Assembly (NCBI GenBank): GCA_036262035.1
Contig: DATAJS010000010.1
Span: 660,915 to 724,914, forward strand
Length of the DNA stretch: 64,000 nucleotides
From: Burkholderiales bacterium
GTDB lineage: Bacteria; Pseudomonadota; Gammaproteobacteria; Burkholderiales; SG8-41
Reading direction: 5' to 3'
The notes under the pieces were generated by a model that saw only the letters and a program-made list of their open reading frames with translations, was not told the origin of the DNA and ran no database searches. Below are positions 43,342-51,350 of the stretch, in pieces (positions within the stretch are counted from its first letter, which is position 1; each line of letters begins with the position of its first letter). The translations under genes and the position numbers were made by a program.

Positions 43342-44763
43342 TCAACTGTTCCAGCCGCCGCCCAGCGCTTTCACCAGCCTCACCATCGCGGCATAGCGTT
43401 GGCCCTCGAGCTGCGCGAGCCGCCGCTGCTGCGCCAGCAGGTTGCGCTCGGCGTCTGCGACTTCGAGATAGTTCACCGTGCCCGCGTCGTAGCGCGCTTT
43501 GGCGAGCGTGACGACCTGCGCCGCCGAGCGCACCGCCTCGGTCTGCGAGGCGCTCTGCTCGGTGCGCAGCGCGATCTGCGCGAGCGCGTCTTCGACTTCG
43601 CGCACCGCGGACAGCACCGCCGCGCGATAGTCCGCGATCCCTTGCCGGTACACCGCTTCGGCGCGCCTCACGTCCGCCGCGGTGCGGCCGCCGGTGAAGA
43701 GCGGGATGCCGATGCGCGGACCGATCGACCACACGCGGCTGTCGCTGACCAGCAGCCGGCGCGCTTCGTCGCTCAGGAAACCGCCCTGGCCGACGAGCTG
43801 TATGGAGGGGAAGTAGGCGGCGCGCGCGACGCCGATCTGCGCGTTCCTCGCCTGCAGCGTGCGCTCGGCGCGCGCGATGTCGGGCCGGCGCTCGAGCAGC
43901 TCGGACGGCAGTATGGAAGGCACCGCGAGCGAGCGCGGCTCGAGCGGGCGCTCGGCGATCTCGAAGCGGCTCGCGGGCTTGCCGCACAGCACCGCGAGCG
44001 CGTCGACCGTCTCCGCGCGCTGGCGCCGTGCGTCGGCGAGATCGCTCGCGGCCGTCGCGGCCTGCGCGCGAGCCTGCTCGAGGTCGACGCCCTGGAGCAC
44101 CCCGGCCGCGAAGCGCTCTTCGAATATGCGCAGCGACGCGGCGCGCGATTCGACGGTGCGCCTCAGCGTCGCGATCTCGGCGTCGAGCGTGCGCACGATG
44201 AAGTAGTTGATCGCGACGTCCGCGGTGAGCGTCAGCAGCACGCTCTGATGGTCGGACACGCTCGCTTCGGCCTGCGCCCGCGCCGACTCGAACGAGCGGC
44301 GCACGCGTCCCCAGAGGTCGATCTCGTAGCCGAGGTCGGTCGGCAGGCTGAACGTATCGATGCGCGCTGCGGGGATCGGGAAAGGGATCGGCGTCGGCGG
44401 ATTGCCCGACGTGCGCTCGCGCTTCACCGACGGATCGAGCGTGATCTGCGGATAGAACGCGGCGCGGGCGAGGCCCGCGATCGCGCGCGCCTCGTCGACG
44501 CGCGCGACCGCCGCGCGCAGCGACGGATTGCTCTCGAGCGCCGAGGCCTGGAGCGCGTCGAGCGTCGGATCGGCGAACGTCTTCCACCACTCGCCGCGCG
44601 GCGCTTCGTCGCTGGCCGTCGCGACTTTCCATTTCCATTCCGAAGGCACGAGCTCGTGCACGTCGGGCTTGCGGTAGTCCGGGCCCACCGTGCAGGCGGT
44701 GAGGAGCAAAGCCGCGAGGGCGTACAAGAGGATGTCATTGCGAGGAGCGAAGCGACGAAGCAA
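43342..44763 (-). CDS. Outer-membrane efflux lipoprotein (NodT/OprM type), N-terminus fused to a repeat
   Basis: A 473-residue TolC-like channel lipoprotein. The lipobox LLTAC is followed by TVGPDYRKPDV, the standard opening of the NodT family, and two OEP repeats follow. The start is unsettled. No ATG lies shortly before the lipobox; the frame is open to ATG 44901, two bases after the permease stop, but the stretch between is a family-2 repeat. I chose TTG 44763, inside the repeat, because it gives a basic segment (LRRFAPRND) and hydrophobic core of normal length before the lipobox. It completes the tripartite pump with the genes just upstream. Confidence 0.85.
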   Translation of the reverse strand: MLRRFAPRNDILLYALAALLLTACTVGPDYRKPDVHELVPSEWKWKVATASDEAPRGEWWKTFADPTLDALQASALESNPSLRAAVARVDEARAIAGLARAAFYPQITLDPSVKRERTSGNPPTPIPFPIPAARIDTFSLPTDLGYEIDLWGRVRRSFESARAQAEASVSDHQSVLLTLTADVAINYFIVRTLDAEIATLRRTVESRAASLRIFEERFAAGVLQGVDLEQARAQAATAASDLADARRQRAETVDALAVLCGKPASRFEIAERPLEPRSLAVPSILPSELLERRPDIARAERTLQARNAQIGVARAAYFPSIQLVGQGGFLSDEARRLLVSDSRVWSIGPRIGIPLFTGGRTAADVRRAEAVYRQGIADYRAAVLSAVREVEDALAQIALRTEQSASQTEAVRSAAQVVTLAKARYDAGTVNYLEVADAERNLLAQQRRLAQLEGQRYAAMVRLVKALGGGWNS

Positions 44764-44892
44764 TCCCGAGACGCTCGATAGCACCGAGCGCCGATAGGCG
44801 CTTAAGCCCGCTGTTGCGCCCGCAGCGTAGCGGAGGAGCGGCGTAGACTTTTTTGTGAGCCACGTCGGCCTGCCGGCCTCCTCGCGATGACG
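44734..44892. repeat. Family-2 repeat between efflux permease and OMF gene
   Basis: GTCATTGCGAGGAGCGAAGCGACGAAGCAATCCCG at the left, GGCCTCCTCGCGATGACGGG at the right. On the minus strand it encodes LLRRFAPRND just before the OMF lipoprotein signal. Confidence 0.9.
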
Positions 44893-44902
44893 GGTTCTCA
44901 TG

Positions 44903-46033
44903 TCAATCCAGCGTCTGCCGATACCGCTTCACGCCGATCGCGAGCGCGATGACCGCGAAGAGCGCGATCGGCCACAGCTCGAACAGCGAGTCGGCGAAAC
45001 CGTTGCCCTTGAGCAGCAGCCCGCGCACGATGCGCAGGAAATGCGTCAACGGCAGCAGCTCGCCCAGCACCTGCGCCCAGTGCGGCATGCCGCGGAACGG
45101 GAACATGAAGCCCGAGAGCAGAATCTGCGGCAGGAAAAAGAAGAAGCCCATCTGCATCGCCTGCCGCTGGTTCTCGGCGATGGTCGAGAAGGTGATCCCG
45201 ACCGCGAGGTTGGCGATGATGAAGACGAACGCGACGAGGAGGAGCACGGTCACGCTGCCGAGCATCGGCACGTGAAACAGCAGGGCAGCGGCGAGCAGGA
45301 TCAGCGCGACCTGTATGTAGCCGACGAGGATGTACGGCACGATCTTGCCGATCAGCACCTCGGCGGGGCGTGTCGGCATCGACAGCAGGTTTTCCATCGT
45401 GCCGCTCTCGCGCTCGCGCGTGATGGCGAGCGCGGTGATGAGCACCATGGTCATCGTCAGCACCACGCCCATCAGCCCCGGCACGATGTTGTACTGCGTG
45501 ATCGCCTCGGGGTTGTAGTGCGCGTGCACGCGGAGCTCCACCGGCGGTGCGGTCGCCGCGAGATTCGCGAGCGGTCCGACGAGATCGTGCCTGAGCGCCG
45601 AATCGAGTATTGCCGGCAGCGAGCCGATCGCGTTGCCGGTCGTCCCGGGATCGGTCGCGTCGGCCTCGACGAGGAGCGCCGGCCGCTCGCCGCGCAGGAG
45701 CCTGCGGCTGAAGTCTTCCGGCACGTTGACGACGAACTGCACCGTGCCTCGCGCGAGCGCTTCGCGAGCCTCTTTCTCGGTCTGGAGCTCGCGCACGACG
45801 TCGAAGTAGCTGCTGTTCTCCAGCGCGCTGACGATCGTGCGCCCGTGCGGCCCGCGATCGGCGACGAGCACCGCGGCGGGCAGGTGCTTGGGATCGGCGT
45901 TGATCGCGAAGCCGAACAGCACGAGCTGCGCGAGCGGAATCCCCACCATCATCGCGAAGGTGAGGCGGTCGCGCCGCATCTGGATGAACTCCTTGACGAT
46001 GAGCGCGCGCAGGCGAGCCAGCGAAAAGCTCAT
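44903..46033 (-). CDS. ABC-2 type exporter permease
   Basis: A 376-residue permease. One N-terminal helix (about 22-45) is followed by a large periplasmic domain and then five C-terminal helices; LPQILLSGFMFPFRGMP is the hallmark of the ABC-2 fold, and ITRERESGTMENLLSMPTRPAEVLIGKI its coupling helix. YhhJ/YbhR-like exporters pair with HlyD-type adaptors. ATGA overlap with the ATPase gene shows they are co-translated. Confidence 0.93.
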   Translation of the reverse strand: MSFSLARLRALIVKEFIQMRRDRLTFAMMVGIPLAQLVLFGFAINADPKHLPAAVLVADRGPHGRTIVSALENSSYFDVVRELQTEKEAREALARGTVQFVVNVPEDFSRRLLRGERPALLVEADATDPGTTGNAIGSLPAILDSALRHDLVGPLANLAATAPPVELRVHAHYNPEAITQYNIVPGLMGVVLTMTMVLITALAITRERESGTMENLLSMPTRPAEVLIGKIVPYILVGYIQVALILLAAALLFHVPMLGSVTVLLLVAFVFIIANLAVGITFSTIAENQRQAMQMGFFFFLPQILLSGFMFPFRGMPHWAQVLGELLPLTHFLRIVRGLLLKGNGFADSLFELWPIALFAVIALAIGVKRYRQTLD

Positions 46034-46905
46034 CGGCCCAAACCGGGGTCGGACCCCAAAGAAGCCGGGCTCCGACCCCTGCGGTCACTGGGGTCTGACC
46101 CCGCTTTATCGGGGTCAGACCCTGGTTTTTCATCCATGAGGTGGATGAAGACGTCTTCGAGCGTCGGCTGGTCCTTTTTCATCGTCTCGTTCGCATGCGC
46201 CACGACTTCGTCCACGGTGCCGTAAGTCAGCAGCTTGCCGTCGGAGATGAACGCGAGGCGATCGCAGCGCTCGGCTTCGTCCATGTAATGCGTGGTGACG
46301 AGGAACGTCAGGCCTTCGGCGGCGTAGGCGTGGATCTCTTCCCAGAACTCGCGCCGCGCCTTGGGATCGACGCCCGCGGTCGGCTCGTCGAGCAGGAGCA
46401 GCTTCGGGCTGTGGATGAGGCACGCCGCGAGCGCCAGGCGCTGCTTCCAGCCGCCGGAGAGCGTCCCGGCGAGCTGGTCGCGCCGGCGCTGCAACCCGAG
46501 CCGCTCGAGGCTGTCTTCGACCGCGCGCTTGCGCTCGCGCACCTGATACACGCTCGCGACGAAGTCCAGGTTCTCCGCGATCGACAGGTCTTCGTAGAAG
46601 GAGAAGCGCTGCGTCATGTAACCGACCTCGCGCTTGATCGATGCGCTCTCGCGGATGACGTCGTAGCCGAGGCAGGTGCCGCTGCCGTCGTCCGGTCGCA
46701 GCAGGCCGCACAGCATGCGGATGAACGTGGTCTTGCCGCTGCCATTGGGTCCGAGGAAGCCGCAGATCTTTCCGGCCGGCACCTGGAGGTCGATGTGATC
46801 GACCGCGACGAGCTTGCCGAAGCGCTTGGTCATGCCGCGCACGTCGATGGCCAGGTCGGTCGAAGATGGATCCCCGCCTTCGCGGGGATGACGCCTTTCC
46901 GTCAT
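46030..46905 (-). CDS. ABC exporter ATPase with repeat-encoded ends
   Basis: A 291-residue ATPase. Walker A GPNGSGKT at 52-59, signature LSGGWKQR, Walker B LLLLDEP and the switch His in VTTHYMDEAE are complete. The first 13 residues (MTERRHPREGGDP) are the translation of a family-1 repeat, and the last 33 (from PGSDPDKAGSDP) of a double family-4 repeat; neither belongs to the ABC fold. The core alone matches normal length. It drives the permease gene that overlaps its stop. Confidence 0.93.
   Translation of the reverse strand: MTERRHPREGGDPSSTDLAIDVRGMTKRFGKLVAVDHIDLQVPAGKICGFLGPNGSGKTTFIRMLCGLLRPDDGSGTCLGYDVIRESASIKREVGYMTQRFSFYEDLSIAENLDFVASVYQVRERKRAVEDSLERLGLQRRRDQLAGTLSGGWKQRLALAACLIHSPKLLLLDEPTAGVDPKARREFWEEIHAYAAEGLTFLVTTHYMDEAERCDRLAFISDGKLLTYGTVDEVVAHANETMKKDQPTLEDVFIHLMDEKPGSDPDKAGSDPSDRRGRSPASLGSDPGLGR
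46041..46127. repeat. Double family-4 palindrome inside the ABC ATPase C-terminus
   Basis: CCGGGGTCGGACCCC at 46043 and GGGGTCTGACCCCGC with GGGGTCAGACCC at 46089-46123 are two adjacent palindromes. They form the last 30-odd codons of the ATPase gene. Confidence 0.88.
46865..46892. repeat. Family-1 element at the ABC ATPase start
   Basis: GGATCCCCGCCTTCGCGGGGATGACG, the right half of a family-1 palindrome, encodes RHPREGGDP at the ATPase N-terminus on the minus strand. It is followed directly by the tandem array at 46901. Confidence 0.85.
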
Positions 46906-47160
46906 TCCCGACCGCGCCTCATATCCGTCATTCCCGACCCCCGCGCCATGTCCGTCATTCCGGACCGCGCCTCATGTCCGTCATTCGCGACCGCCCCATG
47001 TCCGTCATTCGCGACCGCGCCTCATGTCCGTCATTCCGGACCGCGCCCCATGTTCGTCATCGGGACCGCGCGCCATGTCCGTCATTCGCGACCGCGCCTG
47101 ATCTCCGTCATTCCGGACCGCGCGGCAGCGCGATGTGATCCGGAATCCATTTTGACGTTC
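46901..47160 (+). repeat. 26-bp tandem array of nine family-1 arms
   Basis: GTCATT-type unit starts lie at 46901, 46927, 46954, 46980, 47004, 47030, 47056, 47081 and 47107; spacing is 24-27, mostly 26. The unit is close to GTCATTCCGGACCGCGCCTCATGTCC with a few changes. The last unit runs into CGGAATCCATTTTGAC, the inner arm of family 1. There are no distinct spacers. Confidence 0.92.
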
Positions 47161-48148
47161 ACTTTGCTTTCACGCCGACGAACCGTACGTCCACCGGTTG
47201 CCCCGGGTGCATCTTCGCGGCGACCGCCGGATCGAAGCGCGCTTCGACGAGAAACACGAACTTGCTGCGGCTCTCGCGGCTGTAGATCACCGGCGGCGTA
47301 TATTCCGCGCGCGGCGAGATGAAGCTCACTTTCGCGTCGACCGCCGCCGCGCCGTCGGCCTGCACCTGCACGACGTCGCCGACGTGCAGCTTCGACAGCC
47401 AGGTCTCGGGCACGAACACGCGCAGCTTCACGTGCTGCGGCGGCAGCAGCGCGACGATCGGCCGTCCTGCCGCGACCCACTCGCCTTCGCGATAGAGCGT
47501 GTCGAACACCGCGCCGCCCGCCGGCGCGTTCTGACGCTTCTGCTGCAGGTCCCACTCCGCTTTGGCGAGCGCGGCATCGAGCGCCTTGAGATTCGCATCG
47601 GCGGCGACGACCTGATCCGAGCGCGAGCCGAGGCGCGCGGTGCGCAGCTCCGCCTGGAGCTGAGCGACGCGCTCGAGGTTTTGCTGGCGCGTCGAGCGCG
47701 CACGGTCGAGGTCCTGCTCGGTGGTCGCGCCGGCGACGCGGATCATCTTCTCCTGGCGCTGCACTTCTTTCTGAGCGAGGTCGAGCGCGGCCTGCGCCTG
47801 CCCGAGCTGAGCGCGCAGCGAGTCGATCTCCGAAGGCCGCCGGCCTTTCTTCACGTCGGAAAGGCTCGCCGCGGCCTGCGCGCGCCGCCTCGCCGCCTCG
47901 TCGCGGGCCGCGCGCTCCGGCGTCTCGTCGAGCGAGAAGAGCCAGTCGCCCGCCTTGACCGTGCCGCCGCGCTCCACCGCGAGCTTGTCGAGGCGTCCGG
48001 CGTACGGCGACGACACGTAGACGAAGTCGCCTTCGATGTAGCCCTGGCGCAGGTTGTCGTCGTGCTGGCTGCACGCGGTCAATGCGAGCAAGGCCAACGT
48101 CAAAGTGGGTCCTGGCCTGCGCCAGGACGACGACCAGCGCCTCGTCAT
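47159..48148 (-). CDS. HlyD-type membrane fusion lipoprotein of the efflux pump
   Basis: A 329-residue periplasmic adaptor. MTRRWSSSWRRPGPTLTLALLALTAC is a lipoprotein signal with lipobox LTAC. GYIEGDFVYVSSPYAGRL and GTVKAGDWLFSLDET form the lipoyl-like hairpin halves, a long coiled coil (about 80-190) follows, and VKLRVFVPETWLSKLHVG and GQPVDVRFVG end the beta domain. The ATG at 48148 lies within a family-1 repeat (CGGGAATGACG), whose other arm continues upstream. The gene is second after the TetR regulator. Confidence 0.9.
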   Translation of the reverse strand: MTRRWSSSWRRPGPTLTLALLALTACSQHDDNLRQGYIEGDFVYVSSPYAGRLDKLAVERGGTVKAGDWLFSLDETPERAARDEAARRRAQAAASLSDVKKGRRPSEIDSLRAQLGQAQAALDLAQKEVQRQEKMIRVAGATTEQDLDRARSTRQQNLERVAQLQAELRTARLGSRSDQVVAADANLKALDAALAKAEWDLQQKRQNAPAGGAVFDTLYREGEWVAAGRPIVALLPPQHVKLRVFVPETWLSKLHVGDVVQVQADGAAAVDAKVSFISPRAEYTPPVIYSRESRSKFVFLVEARFDPAVAAKMHPGQPVDVRFVGVKAK

Positions 48149-48195
48149 TCCCGCGACCGCGCCCGTCATTCCCGCGAAGGCGGGAATCCATTTTG
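48144..48195. repeat. Family-1 repeat overlapping the hlyD start
   Basis: GTCATTCCCGCGACCGC and GTCATTCCCGCGAAGGCGGGAATCCATTTT are two consecutive arms. The first provides the ATG of the HlyD-type gene on the minus strand. Confidence 0.88.
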
Positions 48196-48213
48196 ACTTT
48201 GAAGTCGCGCTCT

Positions 48214-48816
48214 TCACTTCTTCCTCACCAGCGCCCCTTCGAGAAAGACCGCGAGCACCGACAGCATCGCGACCTTCGGCGTCGTGCCGAGCTCCTCCAC
48301 CTTTTGCGGGTTGACGACCGAGCTCATCACGCCGAGCAGCACTTCGATCAGCAGCTTCACCGGGATGTCCTTGCGCACCAGCCCGTCGCGGCGGCCGCGC
48401 TCCAGCAGCTTGCCGAAGTGGCGCTCGAGGACATCGGCGCGCAGGCGTTCGATCCGCTCGAAGAGCTCCGGCGCCTCGCGCCGCACGTCGCGCACGAACG
48501 ACGGCTGGATCTCGCCGGCGTGCGTGCGGAAACATTCGAGCAGCCGTGCGAGCCGCTCCTCGAACGGCGCGTCGCGATCCGAGGTGATGCGCTCCAGGTC
48601 CGCGTCGATCGCCGCCGCCTTGTCGTCGATCACCGCGTGCAGCAGGTCGCGCTTGCCGGGAAAGCTCACGTAGAGCGTCTTCTTGCTCATCCCGAGCTCG
48701 CGCGCGAGCTCGTCCATCGTCACCCCGCGGAAGCCGTGGGCGAAGAAATGCCGGCGTGCGCCGCCTACGATGCGCTCGCGCGGACCGTCGGCCGCAGCCT
48801 TGCGGGAGGTAACCAT
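48214..48816 (-). CDS. TetR/AcrR family transcriptional regulator
   Basis: A 200-residue regulator. Residues about 12-60, RERIVGGARRHFFAHGFRGVTMDELARELGMSKKTLYVSFPGKRDLLHAV, are the TetR helix-turn-helix. The all-helical C-terminal half senses ligands. ATG 48816 (MVTSRKAAADG) begins just before the domain. It lies upstream of hlyD on the same strand and is expected to repress the pump genes at 43342-48148. Confidence 0.92.
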   Translation of the reverse strand: MVTSRKAAADGPRERIVGGARRHFFAHGFRGVTMDELARELGMSKKTLYVSFPGKRDLLHAVIDDKAAAIDADLERITSDRDAPFEERLARLLECFRTHAGEIQPSFVRDVRREAPELFERIERLRADVLERHFGKLLERGRRDGLVRKDIPVKLLIEVLLGVMSSVVNPQKVEELGTTPKVAMLSVLAVFLEGALVRKK

Positions 48817-48936
48817 GGAAACCAGATTAGGCGCCGCAGTTTCCGGCGTCAATCCCCGTCTATAGTGACCGTGCCGGCCGCGCCGTGCGTCCGGCCCTAT
48901 CGGAAAGGAGCGCATCGCACACCAGAGGAGGTCCCC

Positions 48937-49653
48937 ATGAAAGCGCTGACGGTTTTCGCATCCGTACTGCTGATCGCGCTCGCCTCGACGCTCGCCGGCT
49001 GCAACGGCGGCGGCAGCGGCGAAGTGGTGTCGACCAGGAACATCAAAGGCTCCGGCAAGACCGAGGCGAACAACGGCGCCGCCGGCGACACGAAGGACAC
49101 CGCGCCGAAGGACAAGCCTGCCGACATCACCGAGGCGAAGCAGGCCCCGGCCTTCGCGAAAGGGCGCGTATCGGACGCTTTCAACGTCACCGGCATCGCG
49201 CACGCCGAGCGGCCCGCGGGCGCAGCGGGCGCCGGCAAGGCGTCGGCGAAAGCGACGATCACCTCGACGAGCGCGTTCACGCTGAAGCAGGACGGCAAGG
49301 TGATCGCGCCGAGGATCGAGCCCAAGCTCGCGGTCACCCTCAACGGCGACGACGCCGAAGCGACGATCAAGATCCTGATGCGAATCACCAAGGGCGGCGC
49401 CGAGTCGGCAAAATACGAGCTGACTTACACCTACAAGCCGAACAAGGCCAACCCCGCCAAGATCGATCTGACGGGCGCGCATACCGAGACGCTCGACAAC
49501 GGACAGACCAAGTCGTACGACGAGAAGTCGCCCAACGAGGCGACGCTCAACAAGGGCGACTACAACCTCGAGCTGACGCTGACGATCACGACCAGCGCCA
49601 GCGTGCTCGCGGAAGCCAACGCGAAAGAGGTCAAGCTCTCGGTATCGAAATAG
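48937..49653 (+). CDS. Lipoprotein of unknown function
   Basis: A 238-residue lipoprotein. MKALTVFASVLLIALASTLAGC gives lipobox LAGC. A disordered Gly/Lys/Asp/Thr-rich stretch (residues 25-70) precedes a beta-rich domain with strands such as ATITSTSAFTLKQDGKVI and KYELTYTYKPNKA. No family recognised. GAGGAGG lies seven bases before ATG 48937. It is separated by 31 bases from the next Bug gene and may be co-transcribed with it. Confidence 0.8.
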   Translation: MKALTVFASVLLIALASTLAGCNGGGSGEVVSTRNIKGSGKTEANNGAAGDTKDTAPKDKPADITEAKQAPAFAKGRVSDAFNVTGIAHAERPAGAAGAGKASAKATITSTSAFTLKQDGKVIAPRIEPKLAVTLNGDDAEATIKILMRITKGGAESAKYELTYTYKPNKANPAKIDLTGAHTETLDNGQTKSYDEKSPNEATLNKGDYNLELTLTITTSASVLAEANAKEVKLSVSK

Positions 49654-49684
49654 CTCCAGCCACGACACAAACAGGAGGAAAGGC

Positions 49685-50647
49685 ATGAAGCTCGTTTCGC
49701 CGGTGCTCGTGCTGTTCGCAGTCGCTGCAAACCCGCTCTACGCGCAATCGTTCCCCGCCAAGCCGATCGAGCTCGTGGTGCACACCTCGCCCGGCGGCGG
49801 CTCCGACCTCGTGGCGCGCACCTTCGCCGAGGCGGTCGCGAAGGAAAAGCTCCTGCCGCAGATTCTCATCGTGCAGAACCGCTCGGGCGGCAGCGGCGCG
49901 ATCGCGCAGAACTACGTGGTGGGGAAGAAAGGCGACCCGTACGTGCTGCTGTCGGCGGCGGTGTCGGTCGTGTTGTCGGTGCCGATCCGCACCGGCATGG
50001 ACATCGGCATCGACAAGCTCACGCCGCTCGGCATGATCGGCATCGACCTGAACGCGCTCGCGGTGAACGCGGACTCTCCTTACAAGACCATGGCCGACCT
50101 CGTGAGCGCGGCGAAGGCGAAGCCGAAATCGATCAACATCGCGATCGGCTCCACCGGCGCGACCGCCCACTACTTTCTGTATCACATCGAGCGGCTGACC
50201 GGCGCGCGCTTCAACGTCGTCTCGTTCAAGAGCGGCCCCGACGCCGCGATCGCGGTGATGGGCGGCCACGTGCACGCGACGACCGAGAACCTCGCCGACG
50301 TGCTGCCGCAGGCGCAGGCCGGCAAGATGCGCATCCTCGGCATCCCGGCGTTGAAGCGCCTGCCGGCGCTTGCCGACGTGCCGACGATGAAAGAGCAGGG
50401 CCTCGATCTGCACATCGGCGCGGGCCGCGGCTTCGCGTCACCCGCCGGCATTCCCCGCGAGGCCGCGACGGTGCTCGAGCAGACGGTCGCCAGGGTCCAC
50501 AAGAGCGCCGACTGGCGCGCCTTCATGGCGAAGTTCATGTACGAGGACGTCTACATGAACGCCGAGGAGTTCGGCCGCTATCTCGCGCAGCGGCAGGCGG
50601 ATATGCAGAAATTCTTGAGCGACATGGGGCTGGTGCAGAAGAAGTAA
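49685..50647 (+). CDS. Divergent Bug/TctC family substrate-binding protein
   Basis: A 320-residue receptor with signal peptide MKLVSPVLVLFAVAANPLYAQ. Loops HTSPGGGSDLV and VQNRSGGSGAI are present, but the usual VPYKGG block is VSFKSGPDAA and the PDGYT block is KKGDPYVLLSA. These changes set it apart from the other twelve and suggest a different ligand type. GGAGG precedes the ATG 49685. Confidence 0.88.
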   Translation: MKLVSPVLVLFAVAANPLYAQSFPAKPIELVVHTSPGGGSDLVARTFAEAVAKEKLLPQILIVQNRSGGSGAIAQNYVVGKKGDPYVLLSAAVSVVLSVPIRTGMDIGIDKLTPLGMIGIDLNALAVNADSPYKTMADLVSAAKAKPKSINIAIGSTGATAHYFLYHIERLTGARFNVVSFKSGPDAAIAVMGGHVHATTENLADVLPQAQAGKMRILGIPALKRLPALADVPTMKEQGLDLHIGAGRGFASPAGIPREAATVLEQTVARVHKSADWRAFMAKFMYEDVYMNAEEFGRYLAQRQADMQKFLSDMGLVQKK

Positions 50648-50651
50648 CCAT

Positions 50652-50696
50652 GGGACGGGTCCGACCCCGGCTTCTTCGGGGTCGGACCCTGGTTTG
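50652..50696. repeat. Family-4 palindrome
   Basis: GGGACGGGTCCGACCCCGGC and CGGGGTCGGACCC pair across TTCTT. It follows a Bug gene and may act as a terminator. The stretch to 50820 shows nothing else. Confidence 0.9.
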
Positions 50697-50821
50697 TTAG
50701 CATGCCGCTGCCGTCGAGTGGTTCAGTCATTTTCGAGGCGTGCTCGTGACCGGATCGGAAGACGCAAGCGCTTCCGCGTCGTGCCCGGTTCCGACGCATA
50801 GCGGCTCACGTTCGCGTCGGA

Positions 50822-51250
50822 TCAGCGCTTGTAGACGTAGTTGATGACCTTCACTTCGAAGTAGAAATAGCGATCGGTCGCGGTATACGCACCGTGCCTG
50901 GAGAAGAAAGCGTTGAGCTCGCCGCCCTGAACGCGCTGCTCGGCAGCCGGCGCATTGGTGAGGAAGGTCGAGCCGGTGTTTTCCTTGGTGCAGGCGAACG
51001 GATACTCGTCGGCGGTCAGGCCGCAGCGCTGAAAGCCGCTCGTATTTATGCCGGCCCGCTTCGCGCCGCGGCTCTTCCTGCGCTCGCACGTGTTCGCCAC
51101 ATAGTCGTAGGTAAGGATCCGCTCCCATCCGGCCATCTGCGCGTGCCAGATGCCGGTCGCGATCACGGGCAGATTCTTGAAATCGATCTGCAGGACGGGC
51201 AACGAGCCGTCGTTTGCCTTCGGCTTGTGGGCTTTCCAATCCGGCGTCAT
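50822..51250 (-). CDS. NucA/NucB-like deoxyribonuclease domain protein
   Basis: A 142-residue protein. CGLTADEYPFACT at 76-88 matches the DEYPFA active-site motif of the NucA/NucB nuclease family, with the Asp81/Glu82 pair expected to hold metal, and GGELNAFFSRHG follows as in the family. Unlike secreted Bacillus NucA/NucB, no signal peptide precedes it. AGAGGA stands about nine bases before ATG 51250. The missing export signal raises the possibility of a detached toxin domain; no immunity-like gene was identified beside it. Confidence 0.7.
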   Translation of the reverse strand: MTPDWKAHKPKANDGSLPVLQIDFKNLPVIATGIWHAQMAGWERILTYDYVANTCERRKSRGAKRAGINTSGFQRCGLTADEYPFACTKENTGSTFLTNAPAAEQRVQGGELNAFFSRHGAYTATDRYFYFEVKVINYVYKR

Positions 51251-51297
51251 CGCGGAAGGTCCTCTTTATACAGGTGGCGTGTGCAAGCTAGCCGCCC

Positions 51298-51344
51298 GTT
51301 CGATAACGAACAATCGGCCATAATATCCCCACCTTTCAAGGAGG
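51298..51344 (+). promoter_or_regulatory. Promoter region of the UGSC selenoprotein operon with a small palindrome
   Basis: GTTCGATAACGAAC at 51298-51311 is a perfect 5-bp inverted repeat around ATAA. CATAAT at 51319-51324 resembles a -10 hexamer. AAGGAGG at 51338-51344 is the ribosome site, six bases from ATG 51351. No good -35 is visible, which would fit an activator binding the palindrome. Confidence 0.45.
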
Positions 51345-51350
51345 CATGAC

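Noticed and set aside
46901..47160. Tandem array as a possible CRISPR
   Set aside because: Units are contiguous 26-bp repeats without unique spacers, and they match the family-1 repeat arm.
48214..49686. A 490-residue minus-strand frame fusing TetR to upstream sequence
   Set aside because: The upstream part is antisense to the lipoprotein gene; the TetR domain begins at ATG 48816.
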